A stretch of DNA of 64,000 nt from Acidimicrobiales bacterium (GTDB lineage: Bacteria > Actinomycetota > Acidimicrobiia > Acidimicrobiales > SKKL01): contig JAXHLR010000005.1 in NCBI GenBank assembly GCA_034521975.1, positions 186,001 through 250,000 on the forward strand, written 5' to 3'. Shown piece after piece: positions 1 through 7,855 of this stretch (its first letter is position 1; every line of letters starts with the position of its first letter). Below the pieces are notes generated by a model. It had not been told where the DNA came from and ran no database searches. It saw only the letters and a list, made by a program, of their open reading frames with translations. The translations under genes were made by a program, and so were the position numbers.

Positions 1-507
1 CGACAGCCATTCGGCCAGCGCCACCACGGCGTGCTTGGTGACCGAGTAGGGCGCCGAACCCAGCTGGGTGAGCAGGCCCGCGGCCGACGCCGTGTGGAGC
101 AGGTACCCCTCACCGCGCTCGAGCATCGACGGCAGGACCGCGCGCGCCGCGTAGATGTGGCTCTTCACGTTCACGTTCCAGATCCGTTCCCAGTGCTCGT
201 CGGGTACGTCGACGCCGCCGATGACCATGATCCCGGCATTGGCGGCGAAGAGATCGACGGGTCCGTAGCGCTCCTCGGTGGTGGCGACCAGGGCGGCCAC
301 GTCTGCCTCGTCGCCCGCATCGATCTGCACCGCGAAGGCGTCCGCGCCGTCCGAGGTGAGATCGGTGGCGACCCGCTGCGCGTCGTCTCCGGCGAGATCG
401 GCCACCACGACACCCTTGGCGCCCTCGGCGGCGAAGGCCCGACACATCGCCTCGCCGATCCCGTTGCCACCTCCGGTGACGATCGCGACCTTGCCTGCCA
501 GTTCCAT
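1..507 (-). CDS. SDR-family oxidoreductase (3' end outside window)
   Basis: Short-chain dehydrogenase/reductase, probably an NAD(P)-dependent oxidation or reduction of an alcohol or keto group; the substrate cannot be told. I see a Rossmann glycine motif (TGGGNGIGE, residues 11-19), an NAG motif near residue 89 and the catalytic YSVTK near 153-157. About 169 codons are visible and the frame runs off the left edge, so some 80-90 C-terminal residues are missing. The ATG at 507 follows a GGGGGAG ribosome site, which fixes the start. A long inverted repeat upstream suggests repression by a dimeric regulator. Confidence 0.85.
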   Translation of the reverse strand, partial: MELAGKVAIVTGGGNGIGEAMCRAFAAEGAKGVVVADLAGDDAQRVATDLTSDGADAFAVQIDAGDEADVAALVATTEERYGPVDLFAANAGIMVIGGVDVPDEHWERIWNVNVKSHIYAARAVLPSMLERGEGYLLHTASAAGLLTQLGSAPYSVTKHAVVALAEWLS

Positions 508-524
508 GAGCTCCCCCTGAGAAG

Positions 525-569
525 CGATGCGAGTGCGTTCGTACGTCCATCGAGTGCACTCGCATCGTA
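525..569 (-). promoter_or_regulatory. Inverted-repeat operator overlapping the SDR promoter
   Basis: A perfect 12-bp inverted repeat (CGATGCGAGTGC at 525-536, its complement at 556-567) has a 19-nt spacer. The right arm is itself part of a 12-bp palindrome, CGAGTGCACTCG, at 551-562. On the minus strand a TACGAT -10-like box lies at 564-569, so the repeat covers the expected transcription start of the SDR gene. This is the usual place for a TetR- or GntR-type repressor; the regulator is not in the window. Confidence 0.5.
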
Positions 570-679
570 GGCCCTCACCCTCACCGTGGCCGAGCCTCAT
601 CGCGACCGGACCTGGAGGAACCGCGCCCGCGGTGGCATCGGCCCCCTGACCGCACAGGTGGATGGGGAGCCGGCGGTGA

Positions 680-1999
680 TCAGGACCAGGCGCGGATCAT
701 GCCCGCACCGATGGTGCGGTCGCTCTTCTCGTCGATGATCACGAAGGCGCCGAGCGTGCGGTCGTCGTCGTAGCGGTCGACGACCAACGGGCCCGCGGTC
801 GCGAACCGTACGATGCCGATGTCGTTGAAGGCGAGCTCGTCGAGGTCCTCTGAGTGGTCGAGCCGTTCGATGTCGAGATGGCTCACCACCTCGCGGACGA
901 CGGTCCGTTCGACCCGCGTGCCCTGCTTGACCACGAGGCGGGCACCGGCGCCGAGCGGGTCCTCGTTGAACCAGCAGACCGTGGCCTCGATCTCGCGGGC
1001 CACCGCAGGGGCGCTGGCGGAGTTGGCGACCACATCGCCACGAGCGACGTCGATGTCGTCGGCGAGGGTGATCGCAACCGACCGGCCGGGCAGGGCGACG
1101 ACCAGCTCGTCGTCGCCGACGACGATGCGTTCCACGGTGCTCGTCTGACCGGAGGGGAGGACCACCACCGGGTCACCGGGACACAGCGGCCCACCGTGCA
1201 CCATGCCGGCGTAGAGCCGGGTGGGGCGCCCGTCGCCGGGCTCGCGCAGCACCAGTTGCACGGGGATGCGGGCGCCGGTCGCGTCGCCCACCGGAGCGGG
1301 GCTGACGGTCTCGAGGTACTCGAGCAGTGCCGGCCCGCTGAACCACGGGGTGCGGGTCGAGCGGTCGACGACGTTGTCGCCGTGCAGCGCCGACATGGGG
1401 ATGGGGATGACGGCCTCGACCCCGAGCCGGTCGGTGACGGCGAGGAAGTCGGCGACGACCGAGTCGAAGCGCTCCTCGGACCAGTCGACGAGATCCATCT
1501 TGTTCACGCAGAGGGCGAACTGGCGGATGCCCAACAGCGCGGCGACGGTCACGTGGCGACGGGTCTGGGTGGTGAGTCCGTGGCGGGCGTCGACCAGCAC
1601 CACGGCCACCTCGGCGGTGGATGCGCCGGTGGCCATGTTGCGGGTGTACTGGGCGTGTCCGGGGTTGTCGCCGACGATGAAGGTGCGGGTCGGCGTGGCG
1701 AAGTAGCGGTAGGCCACGTCGATGGTGATGCCCTGCTCGCGCTCGGCACGCAGCCCGTCGGTCACCAGCGACAGGTCGAGACCTTCGTGTCCGCGCCGGG
1801 CGCTGGTGGTGGCCACCGCCTCGATCTGGTCCTGCAGGAGCGTCTTGGCATCGTGGAGGAGGCGACCGATGAGGGTGGACTTGCCGTCGTCGACCGAGCC
1901 GATGGTGGCGAAGCGCAACAGGTCGGTGTCGGCCAGTGCGAGGGCATGATCGGTGCCGGGGGAGTGGTCCTGGTGGTCGGGCACGGACTCGGAGGCCAC
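680..1999 (-). CDS. cysN: Sulfate adenylyltransferase subunit 1 (GTPase)
   Basis: GTP-hydrolysing subunit of ATP sulfurylase; with CysD it makes adenosine 5'-phosphosulfate (APS) from sulfate and ATP. A translation-factor-type GTPase is visible: P-loop GSVDDGKST (34-42), DNPGHAQYT (G3) and NKMDLVDW (G4), followed by two beta-barrel domains. It is 439 aa and has no fused APS kinase, so it is CysN rather than CysNC. I chose the GTG at 1999, two bases after the cysD stop; longer upstream frames run antisense-free through cysD and are artefacts. It is the last gene of cysH-cysD-cysN. Confidence 0.93.
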   Translation of the reverse strand: MASESVPDHQDHSPGTDHALALADTDLLRFATIGSVDDGKSTLIGRLLHDAKTLLQDQIEAVATTSARRGHEGLDLSLVTDGLRAEREQGITIDVAYRYFATPTRTFIVGDNPGHAQYTRNMATGASTAEVAVVLVDARHGLTTQTRRHVTVAALLGIRQFALCVNKMDLVDWSEERFDSVVADFLAVTDRLGVEAVIPIPMSALHGDNVVDRSTRTPWFSGPALLEYLETVSPAPVGDATGARIPVQLVLREPGDGRPTRLYAGMVHGGPLCPGDPVVVLPSGQTSTVERIVVGDDELVVALPGRSVAITLADDIDVARGDVVANSASAPAVAREIEATVCWFNEDPLGAGARLVVKQGTRVERTVVREVVSHLDIERLDHSEDLDELAFNDIGIVRFATAGPLVVDRYDDDRTLGAFVIIDEKSDRTIGAGMIRAWS

Positions 2000-2001
2000 G
2001 G

Positions 2002-2931
2002 CTAGAAGTACCCCTCGCGCTTGCGGTCCTCCATGGCGGCCTCGGAGAACTTGTCGTCGGCCCTGGTGGCCCCGCGTTCGGTCAGCACCGAGGCGCAGAT
2101 CTCGTCGATGACCTCGGGCACGCTGGTGGAGTGCGAACGCACCGCTCCGGTGCACGAGGCGTCGCCCACCGTGCGGTAGCGCACCTTCTCGACCAAGGGG
2201 GTCTCGCCCGGCCCGGGGACGACCCACTGGTTGACCGCCAGCAGCATGCCGTCTCGCTCGACCACCTCGCGCTCGTGGGCGAAGTAGATCGAGGGCAGCT
2301 CGAGCTGCTCGCGGGCGATGTACTCCCACACGTCGAGCTCGGTCCAGTCGCTGATGGGGAACACCCGCAGGTGCTCGCCGGGACGCACACGGCCGTTGTA
2401 GAGCTGCCACAGCTCTGGTCGCTGGTTGCGGGGCTCCCACTGTCCGAACTCGTCGCGCACCGAGTAGATGCGCTCCTTGGCCCGGGCCTTGTCCTCGTCG
2501 CGTCGGGCACCGCCGAAGCAGGCGTCGAAGCGGTGCTCGGCGATGGCGTCGAGCAGGGTGACCGACTGCAGGCGGTTCCGGGATCCGCCCGGACCGGGGT
2601 CGGCGACGCGGCCCTGGTCGATCGAGTCCTGGACCGAGGCGACGACGAGGTCGACGCCGAGCTCGGCAACCCGTCGATCGCGAAACTCGATCACCTCGTC
2701 GAAGTTGTGGCCGGTGTCGACGTGCATGACCGTGAACGGGACCCGCCCCGGTGCGAACGCCTTCGCCGCGAGGTGCAGGAGCACGACCGAGTCCTTGCCG
2801 CCCGAGAACAGGATGACGGGCCGCTCGCGCTCGGCCGCCACCTCGCGCATGACGAACATGGCATGGGATTCGAGGGCGTCGAGGTGGGCCAGGCGCCCGG
2901 CGGCGATCCGGTCGTTGTCGAGCAAGGTCAT
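2002..2931 (-). CDS. cysD: Sulfate adenylyltransferase subunit 2
   Basis: Catalytic adenylyltransferase subunit of ATP sulfurylase, 309 aa, the family's normal length. The PP-loop SGGKDS lies at residues 43-48, within an N-type ATP pyrophosphatase fold. The C-terminal segment TERGATRADDKFSEAAME and the final KREGYF are typical of CysD. The ATG at 2931 has a GGAGAG site six bases upstream and is preferred over the GTG-type extensions into cysH. It lies 31 bp after cysH and two bases before cysN, which implies one transcript. Confidence 0.94.
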   Translation of the reverse strand: MTLLDNDRIAAGRLAHLDALESHAMFVMREVAAERERPVILFSGGKDSVVLLHLAAKAFAPGRVPFTVMHVDTGHNFDEVIEFRDRRVAELGVDLVVASVQDSIDQGRVADPGPGGSRNRLQSVTLLDAIAEHRFDACFGGARRDEDKARAKERIYSVRDEFGQWEPRNQRPELWQLYNGRVRPGEHLRVFPISDWTELDVWEYIAREQLELPSIYFAHEREVVERDGMLLAVNQWVVPGPGETPLVEKVRYRTVGDASCTGAVRSHSTSVPEVIDEICASVLTERGATRADDKFSEAAMEDRKREGYF

Positions 2932-2962
2932 CGACTCTCCTGACGATGGAACGGGGCGACCA

Positions 2963-3661
2963 TTACAGGTTGAGCCCACATTCGGTCTTGGACGAGCCGG
3001 CCCAGCGACCCGATCGGGGGTCGTCGCCGGGCGCGACCCGCTGGGTGCACGGGGCGCAGCCGATGGACGGGTAGCCGTCGAACAGCAGCGGGTTGAGCAC
3101 CACGTCGTTGGCGGCGACGTAGGAGTCGACGGCGTGGTCGTCCCAGTTGGCGAGGGGCCGGATGCTGACCAGTCCCCGCGAGTCGCGGGTGACGATGGGG
3201 GCGTCGGCCCGCTCGGGCGAGTCGACGCGACGCAGGCCGCTCATCCAGGCCGAGTACTGGCCGAGGGCCCGCTCGAAGGGGGCGACCTTGTGCTTGGCGC
3301 AGCAGGCGTCGGTGTCGGTCCTCCAGAGGTCGGGGATGCGGTCGTCGTCTTCGCTCACGATCCGCAGCTCGATGGGGTACCGGCGGCCGACACGGTCGGC
3401 GGTCGCCAGGGTTTCGGGGAAGTGGAAGCCGGTGTCGACGAACACGACGTCGACGCCGGGAGCGACCCGGGTGACCACGTCGATGAGCAGGGCGTCCTCC
3501 ATGGAGGACGCCACGCAGAGGTCGCCGCCGAAGGTGTCGGCGGCCCAGGACACGATCTCGGACGCGTCGGCGGTCTCGAAGCGCTGGTTCAGCTCGGCGA
3601 GGTCGCCGTCGCTCAACGGTCGGGTCGAGGATCTGACGCGGGCGGTGGTCGACTCGGGCAC
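2963..3661 (-). CDS. cysH: Adenylyl-sulfate reductase, [4Fe-4S] type
   Basis: Reduces APS to sulfite with thioredoxin as donor. The paired cysteines C120-C121 plus C202-x-x-C205 are the iron-sulfur ligands that mark the APS-using branch of the CysH family; PAPS-specific reductases lack them. The redox-active TECGL motif is at 227-230. Length is 232 aa. No APS kinase gene occurs nearby, in keeping with direct APS reduction. No sulfite reductase is in the window. The GTG start at 3661 has no proper ribosome site but a TAGCCT box six bases upstream, so the mRNA may be leaderless. Confidence 0.92.
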   Translation of the reverse strand: MPESTTARVRSSTRPLSDGDLAELNQRFETADASEIVSWAADTFGGDLCVASSMEDALLIDVVTRVAPGVDVVFVDTGFHFPETLATADRVGRRYPIELRIVSEDDDRIPDLWRTDTDACCAKHKVAPFERALGQYSAWMSGLRRVDSPERADAPIVTRDSRGLVSIRPLANWDDHAVDSYVAANDVVLNPLLFDGYPSIGCAPCTQRVAPGDDPRSGRWAGSSKTECGLNL

Positions 3662-3667
3662 TCCGTC

Positions 3668-3697
3668 AGGCTAGCGATAACTGACTAAACCGATCAA
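3668..3697 (-). promoter_or_regulatory. Putative leaderless promoter of cysHDN
   Basis: Read on the minus strand, TTGATC (3692-3697) and TAGCCT (3668-3673) are separated by 18 bp and end six bases before the cysH GTG. The stretch 3674-3710 is conspicuously AT-rich for this genome, as expected of a promoter/operator. Promoter assignment is by eye only. Confidence 0.5.
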
Positions 3698-3733
3698 CTT
3701 TTCCAAGAATCCCTCCGACCAGGCAATTCTCGG

Positions 3734-4357
3734 CTACTGGGCTCCGAACTGGCGGTCGCCGGCGTCGCCGAGGCCGGGCACGATGAAGCCCACCTCGTTC
3801 AGCCGCTCATCGACCGAGGCGGTGTGCACCTCGGCGTCGAACCCCGCGGCGGCGAAGTGGTCGAGCCCCTCGGGCGCGGCCAGCACGCAGGCCACGATGA
3901 GTCGCCCGGCGTTGTGCTCGGCGATCTGTTCGCAGGTGTAGACCAGCGAGCCGCCGGTCGCGAGCATGGGGTCGAGCACGAGCACCGGCGCGCCGTCGAG
4001 ATCCGGCGGCACGGTGGACAGGTAGGCATCGGGGAGCAGGGTGGTCTCGTTGCGACGCACGCCGATGAAGCCGACAGGGGCGTCGGGCAGCATCTCCTGG
4101 GCGGCGACGAGCATGCCAAGCCCCGCTCGCAACACCGGGACCAGCAGGGGTTGCGGGGTCACCCTCCGCCCGGTGGTGGCTGCCAGTGGCGTGCGCAGCT
4201 CGTACTGCTCGGTCGCCAGCGACCGGGTGGCCTCGTAGATCACGAACCCCGACAACTCGTGCAAGGACCGCCGGAAGCCGGCCGATGGGGTGGATTCGTC
4301 ACGGAGGCTGGCCAGGCGCTCGGTGGCGAGGGGATGGTCGACCACGTTGATGTGCAC
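3734..4357 (-). CDS. upp: Uracil phosphoribosyltransferase
   Basis: Salvages uracil to UMP with PRPP. The PRPP loop reads VLVLDPMLATGGS, the RAGLGM block lies near residue 80, and the uracil-binding C-terminus reads VGFIVPGLGDAGDRQFG, all diagnostic. With the GTG at 4357 it is 207 aa, matching the usual ~208; longer in-frame extensions overlap the divergent deoC and are rejected. It is divergent from deoC (58 bp between starts), which suits a shared nucleoside-salvage role with the operon at 15.1-21.9 kb that would supply uracil. Confidence 0.93.
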   Translation of the reverse strand: MHINVVDHPLATERLASLRDESTPSAGFRRSLHELSGFVIYEATRSLATEQYELRTPLAATTGRRVTPQPLLVPVLRAGLGMLVAAQEMLPDAPVGFIGVRRNETTLLPDAYLSTVPPDLDGAPVLVLDPMLATGGSLVYTCEQIAEHNAGRLIVACVLAAPEGLDHFAAAGFDAEVHTASVDERLNEVGFIVPGLGDAGDRQFGAQ

Positions 4358-4403
4358 CCCGGCATCATCTCGCACCGTCGGGACGCGTGTCGCCACCTGG
4401 CGG

Positions 4404-4409
4404 TAGCGT
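4404..4409 (+). promoter_or_regulatory. -10 box of leaderless deoC
   Basis: TAGCGT ends six bases before the deoC ATG (4416) and there is no Shine-Dalgarno sequence. The same layout recurs before many genes in this window. Confidence 0.4.
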
Positions 4410-4415
4410 CGGGCC

Positions 4416-5384
4416 ATGGCGCTCATCTCCGATCCCGATCCGGCACCGGTGCCCTCGGCGTCGCACGCGTCGTGGCTGCCGCCGCTGCCCGACGGCTCCA
4501 CGGTGACAGTCGCGCCGGTCGACGCCGTGGGCCTCGAGGAGCGGGCGGCGGGGTTGGGCGCCCGCTCGATCAAGACCAGCTCCAAGCTGGCCGCCCTCGA
4601 CCTGGCCATCCGTTGCATCGACCTGACCACCCTCGAGGGCACCGACACGCCGGGCAAGGTGGCGGCGCTGTGCGCCAAGGCCGCTCGTCCCGACCCCACC
4701 ATGGCCGGCATCCCACCGGTGGCAGCGGTGTGCGTCTACCCCGAGCTGGTGCCGGTAGCGGCCAGAGCGGTGCACGGCACCGGGGTCCGGGTCGCCAGCG
4801 TGGCCGGCAGCTTCCCCGCCGGGCTCGGCCCGCTCGAGGTGCGTCTCGCCGAGATCCGATCCGCCGTCGAGTCCGGGGCCGACGAGATCGACATCGTGTT
4901 GAACCGCTCGGCGTTCCTGTCCGGGCGCTATCAGCAGGCCTTCGACCAGATCGCGGCGTCGAAGGAAGCCTGCGGATCGGCCCACCTCAAGGTGATCCTC
5001 GAGACCGGCGAGCTGGGCTCCTACGACCAGGTGCGGCGGGCCAGCATGCTCGCCATGGTGGCCGGGGCCGACTTCATCAAGACCTCCACCGGCAAGATCG
5101 GAACCAACGCCACGCCACCGACCGCGCTGTGTATGGCCGAGGCCATCCGCGACTTCGCCGACCAGACCGGTCGCGCCGTCGGTCTCAAGCTCGCCGGCGG
5201 GATCCGTACCGCGAAGCAGTCCTGGCAGTACCTGGTGTTGGTCCAAGAGACCCTCGGCGCCGACTGGCTCACACCCGAGCGCTTCCGTCTGGGTGCGTCC
5301 AGCTTGTTGAACGACGTGCTCATGCAGATCGCCAAGCTCCGCACCGGCGCCTACCAACGACCCACCGACTTCACCAACGACTGA
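4416..5384 (+). CDS. deoC: Deoxyribose-phosphate aldolase
   Basis: Class I aldolase splitting 2-deoxyribose 5-phosphate into glyceraldehyde 3-phosphate and acetaldehyde. The Schiff-base lysine is in FIKTSTGK (K222) and the second active-site lysine in GLKLAGGIR (K258). The TIM-barrel strand motif DEIDIVLN is near 157. At 322 aa it is the long form, with about 50 extra N-terminal residues relative to E. coli. It is followed nine bases later by an aldehyde dehydrogenase, an obvious partner for removing the acetaldehyde. Confidence 0.94.
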   Translation: MALISDPDPAPVPSASHASWLPPLPDGSTVTVAPVDAVGLEERAAGLGARSIKTSSKLAALDLAIRCIDLTTLEGTDTPGKVAALCAKAARPDPTMAGIPPVAAVCVYPELVPVAARAVHGTGVRVASVAGSFPAGLGPLEVRLAEIRSAVESGADEIDIVLNRSAFLSGRYQQAFDQIAASKEACGSAHLKVILETGELGSYDQVRRASMLAMVAGADFIKTSTGKIGTNATPPTALCMAEAIRDFADQTGRAVGLKLAGGIRTAKQSWQYLVLVQETLGADWLTPERFRLGASSLLNDVLMQIAKLRTGAYQRPTDFTND

Positions 5385-5392
5385 GGGTGGAC

Positions 5393-6874
5393 ATGGCCGA
5401 CAGCTCACCGACGACTCCCACCCCGTTCGACCTCGACTACGCCGCCGCGCCCGAGTCGACCTCCATCGTGTCGATCGCCGAGCGGTACTCGCTCTTCATC
5501 GGGGGAGACTGGGTCGAGCCCCGCAGCGAGGCGACCTTCACCACGGTCAACCCCGCCACCGAGGAGCCCCTGGCCGAGATCGCCGAGGCCGGTGCCGACG
5601 ACGTCGACCGGGCCGTCGCCGCCGCGCGCGCGGCGTTCGACCAGTGGTCGAGCTGGCCGGGTCGCGAGCGGGCCAAGGTGCTCTACCGCGTCGCCCGGCT
5701 GCTCCAGGAGCGCAGTCGCGAGTTCGCCGTGCTCGAGTCGATCGACGGCGGCAAGCCGATCAAGGAGTCCCGCGACGTCGACGTGCCCCTCGCCGCCGCC
5801 CACTTCTTCTACTACGCCGGCTGGGCCGACAAGCTGGGCTACGCGTTCCCCGGACAGCGTCCGTCGCCGGTGGGCGTCGCCGCCCAGATCATCCCCTGGA
5901 ACTTCCCGCTGCTGATGGCCTCGTGGAAGCTGGCCCCCGCCCTGGCCACCGGCAACACCGTGGTGCTCAAACCGGCCGAGACCACCCCGCTCACCGCCCT
6001 GTTGCTGGCCGAGGTGCTCCAGGAGGCCGGGATGCCGCCGGGCGTGGTCAACATCATCACCGGTGCCGGTGCCACCGGAGCCGCGCTGGTCGATCATCCC
6101 GGCATCGACAAGGTGGCCTTCACCGGCTCCACCGAGGTCGGCAAGCACATCCAGCGGTCCCTCGCCGGCCGCGACGTTCGCCTCACCCTCGAGCTCGGCG
6201 GCAAGGCGGCCAACATCGTGTTCGAGGACGCGGCCATCGACCAGGCGGTCGAGGGCGTGGTCAACGGGATCTACTTCAACCAGGGCCACGTCTGCTGCGC
6301 GGGGTCACGCCTGCTGGTGCAGGAGTCGGTGGCCGACCTGCTGCTCGACAAGCTCAAGCGTCGCCTCGACACCCTGCGGGTGGGCGACCCGCTCGACAAG
6401 AACACCGATGTCGGTGCCATCAACTCGCTCGCCCAGCTCGACAAGATCGAAGAGCTGGTGGCCTCGGGTGTCGCCGAGGGCGCCCAGCTCTACCAACCCG
6501 ACTGCCCCTTGCCCGAACGGGGCTGGTTCCACCGGCCGACGCTGTTCACCGACGTGTCGCTGTCGCACCGCATCGCCCGCGAGGAGATCTTCGGGCCGGT
6601 GCTGTCGGTGCTCACCTTCCGCACGCCTGACGAAGCGGTCGCCAAGGCCAACAACACGCCCTACGGGCTCTCGGCAGGGATCTGGACCGAGAAGGGGTCG
6701 CGCATCCTCTGGATGGCCGACCAGCTCAAGGCCGGTGTGGTGTGGGCCAACACCTTCAACCGCCTCGATCCCACCAGCCCCTTCGGCGGCTACCGCGAGA
6801 GCGGGTTCGGCCGCGAGGGCGGCCGCCACGGCCTCGAGCCCTACCTCGAGCTCACCGACCTCGTCGCCACCTGA
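5393..6874 (+). CDS. Aldehyde dehydrogenase, catalytic half of a split ALDH16-type enzyme
   Basis: NAD(P)-dependent aldehyde oxidation. The oxyanion asparagine is in IPWNFP, the general base in LELGGK (E~266) and the nucleophile in GHVCCAGSR (C~301). The length of 493 aa is a complete ALDH core. The ATG at 5393 sits behind GAGGGTGG, nine bases after deoC. The next gene encodes a second, truncated ALDH domain of 291 aa. Together they equal the ~780 aa of one-chain bacterial ALDH16, whose C-terminal ALDH domain is catalytically dead. Acetaldehyde from deoC is a likely substrate, by inference from position. Confidence 0.9.
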   Translation: MADSSPTTPTPFDLDYAAAPESTSIVSIAERYSLFIGGDWVEPRSEATFTTVNPATEEPLAEIAEAGADDVDRAVAAARAAFDQWSSWPGRERAKVLYRVARLLQERSREFAVLESIDGGKPIKESRDVDVPLAAAHFFYYAGWADKLGYAFPGQRPSPVGVAAQIIPWNFPLLMASWKLAPALATGNTVVLKPAETTPLTALLLAEVLQEAGMPPGVVNIITGAGATGAALVDHPGIDKVAFTGSTEVGKHIQRSLAGRDVRLTLELGGKAANIVFEDAAIDQAVEGVVNGIYFNQGHVCCAGSRLLVQESVADLLLDKLKRRLDTLRVGDPLDKNTDVGAINSLAQLDKIEELVASGVAEGAQLYQPDCPLPERGWFHRPTLFTDVSLSHRIAREEIFGPVLSVLTFRTPDEAVAKANNTPYGLSAGIWTEKGSRILWMADQLKAGVVWANTFNRLDPTSPFGGYRESGFGREGGRHGLEPYLELTDLVAT

Positions 6875-6885
6875 GTTCGGCACGG

Positions 6886-6891
6886 TACGCT
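6886..6891 (+). promoter_or_regulatory. -10-like box before the ALDH-like gene
   Basis: TACGCT ends seven bases before the GTG at 6899, inside the 24-bp gap after the full-length ALDH. It may give the second gene a leaderless transcript of its own. Confidence 0.3.
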
Positions 6892-6898
6892 CGCCGCG

Positions 6899-7774
6899 GT
6901 GACCGATCGTCTCGACGTGCGCAAGACCTACAAGCTCTACATCGGGGGAGCGTTCCCCCGGTCCGAGTCCGGTCGCACCTTCGCGGTCGAGGGCCACGAC
7001 GGGGCCACGCTCGCGCACGCGCCGCTGGGGTCGCGCAAGGATCTGCGCGACGCGGTCGCCGCCGCCCGGTCCGCCCAGGGTGGCTGGGCCGGACGCACCG
7101 CCTACAACCGGGCGCAGATCCTCTATCGCATCGCCGAGATGCTCGAGGGGCGCAGCGCTCAGTTCATCGACGAGCTCGCCCGCGGAGCCGGGGCCACCGG
7201 CGTCGACCCCGCGGCGGAGGTCCGTGCCAGCATCGATCGGTGGGTCTGGTACGCCGGGTGGGCCGACAAGATCGCCCAGATGGCCGGCGGCGCGAACCCG
7301 GTGGCCGGGCCGTACTTCAACCTGTCCGTACCCGAACCGTCCGGGGTGGCGGTCGTCGTCGCCCCCGACGATCCACCGCTGCTCGGACTGGTCTCGCGCC
7401 TCGCCCCCGCGATCGTGTCGGGCAACAGCGCCGTCGTGATCCTGAGCGAGACGGCGCCACTGGCGGCGCTCACCTTCTGCGAGGTGCTCGCCACCAGCGA
7501 CCTCCCCGGTGGCGTGGTGAACGTGTTGACCGGCCGCAGGGCCGAGCTGGTGCCCCACGCCGCGGCACACCGCGACGTCGACGTGCTCGACCTGATCGGG
7601 GTCGACGACTCCGGCCTGCGCACCGACGCCGAACGGGCTGCGGCCGACTCGGTCACTCGGGTGATCCGTCCGCGGCCGGCAGACACCGACTGGTCACACG
7701 ACGCCTCTCAGCGACCCGACCTCATCCTCGCGTCGTGCGAGATCAAGACGGTGTGGCACCCCAAGGGACGCTGA
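6899..7774 (+). CDS. Truncated, non-catalytic ALDH-domain protein (ALDH16 C-terminal-like)
   Basis: An aldehyde dehydrogenase fold of 291 aa that covers only the N-terminal and NAD-binding part. The motif that carries the oxyanion asparagine (PWN) is here PDD, and the chain ends before the position where the catalytic cysteine would lie. It still contains the linker-like YAGWADKIAQMAGG and GGVVNVLTG blocks. It is not a pseudogene by appearance: the frame is clean and the composition matches its neighbours. Following a full ALDH, it matches the inactive C-terminal domain of ALDH16, here as a separate polypeptide. A structural or regulatory partner role is inferred. Confidence 0.8.
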   Translation: MTDRLDVRKTYKLYIGGAFPRSESGRTFAVEGHDGATLAHAPLGSRKDLRDAVAAARSAQGGWAGRTAYNRAQILYRIAEMLEGRSAQFIDELARGAGATGVDPAAEVRASIDRWVWYAGWADKIAQMAGGANPVAGPYFNLSVPEPSGVAVVVAPDDPPLLGLVSRLAPAIVSGNSAVVILSETAPLAALTFCEVLATSDLPGGVVNVLTGRRAELVPHAAAHRDVDVLDLIGVDDSGLRTDAERAAADSVTRVIRPRPADTDWSHDASQRPDLILASCEIKTVWHPKGR

Positions 7775-7855
7775 AGTCCTCAGCGGTGCCTGGTTTCGGC
7801 CGATGGGAGGCCGTAGGATCGTGAAGCGGGCGGAGACCGCTTGGAGGTACGGCGC

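Noticed and set aside
3824-5392. Long in-frame extension of the aldehyde dehydrogenase back through deoC and upp
   Set aside because: The extension reads Arg/Gly/His-rich shadow sequence. The ATG at 5393 with GAGGG matches the family N-terminus.
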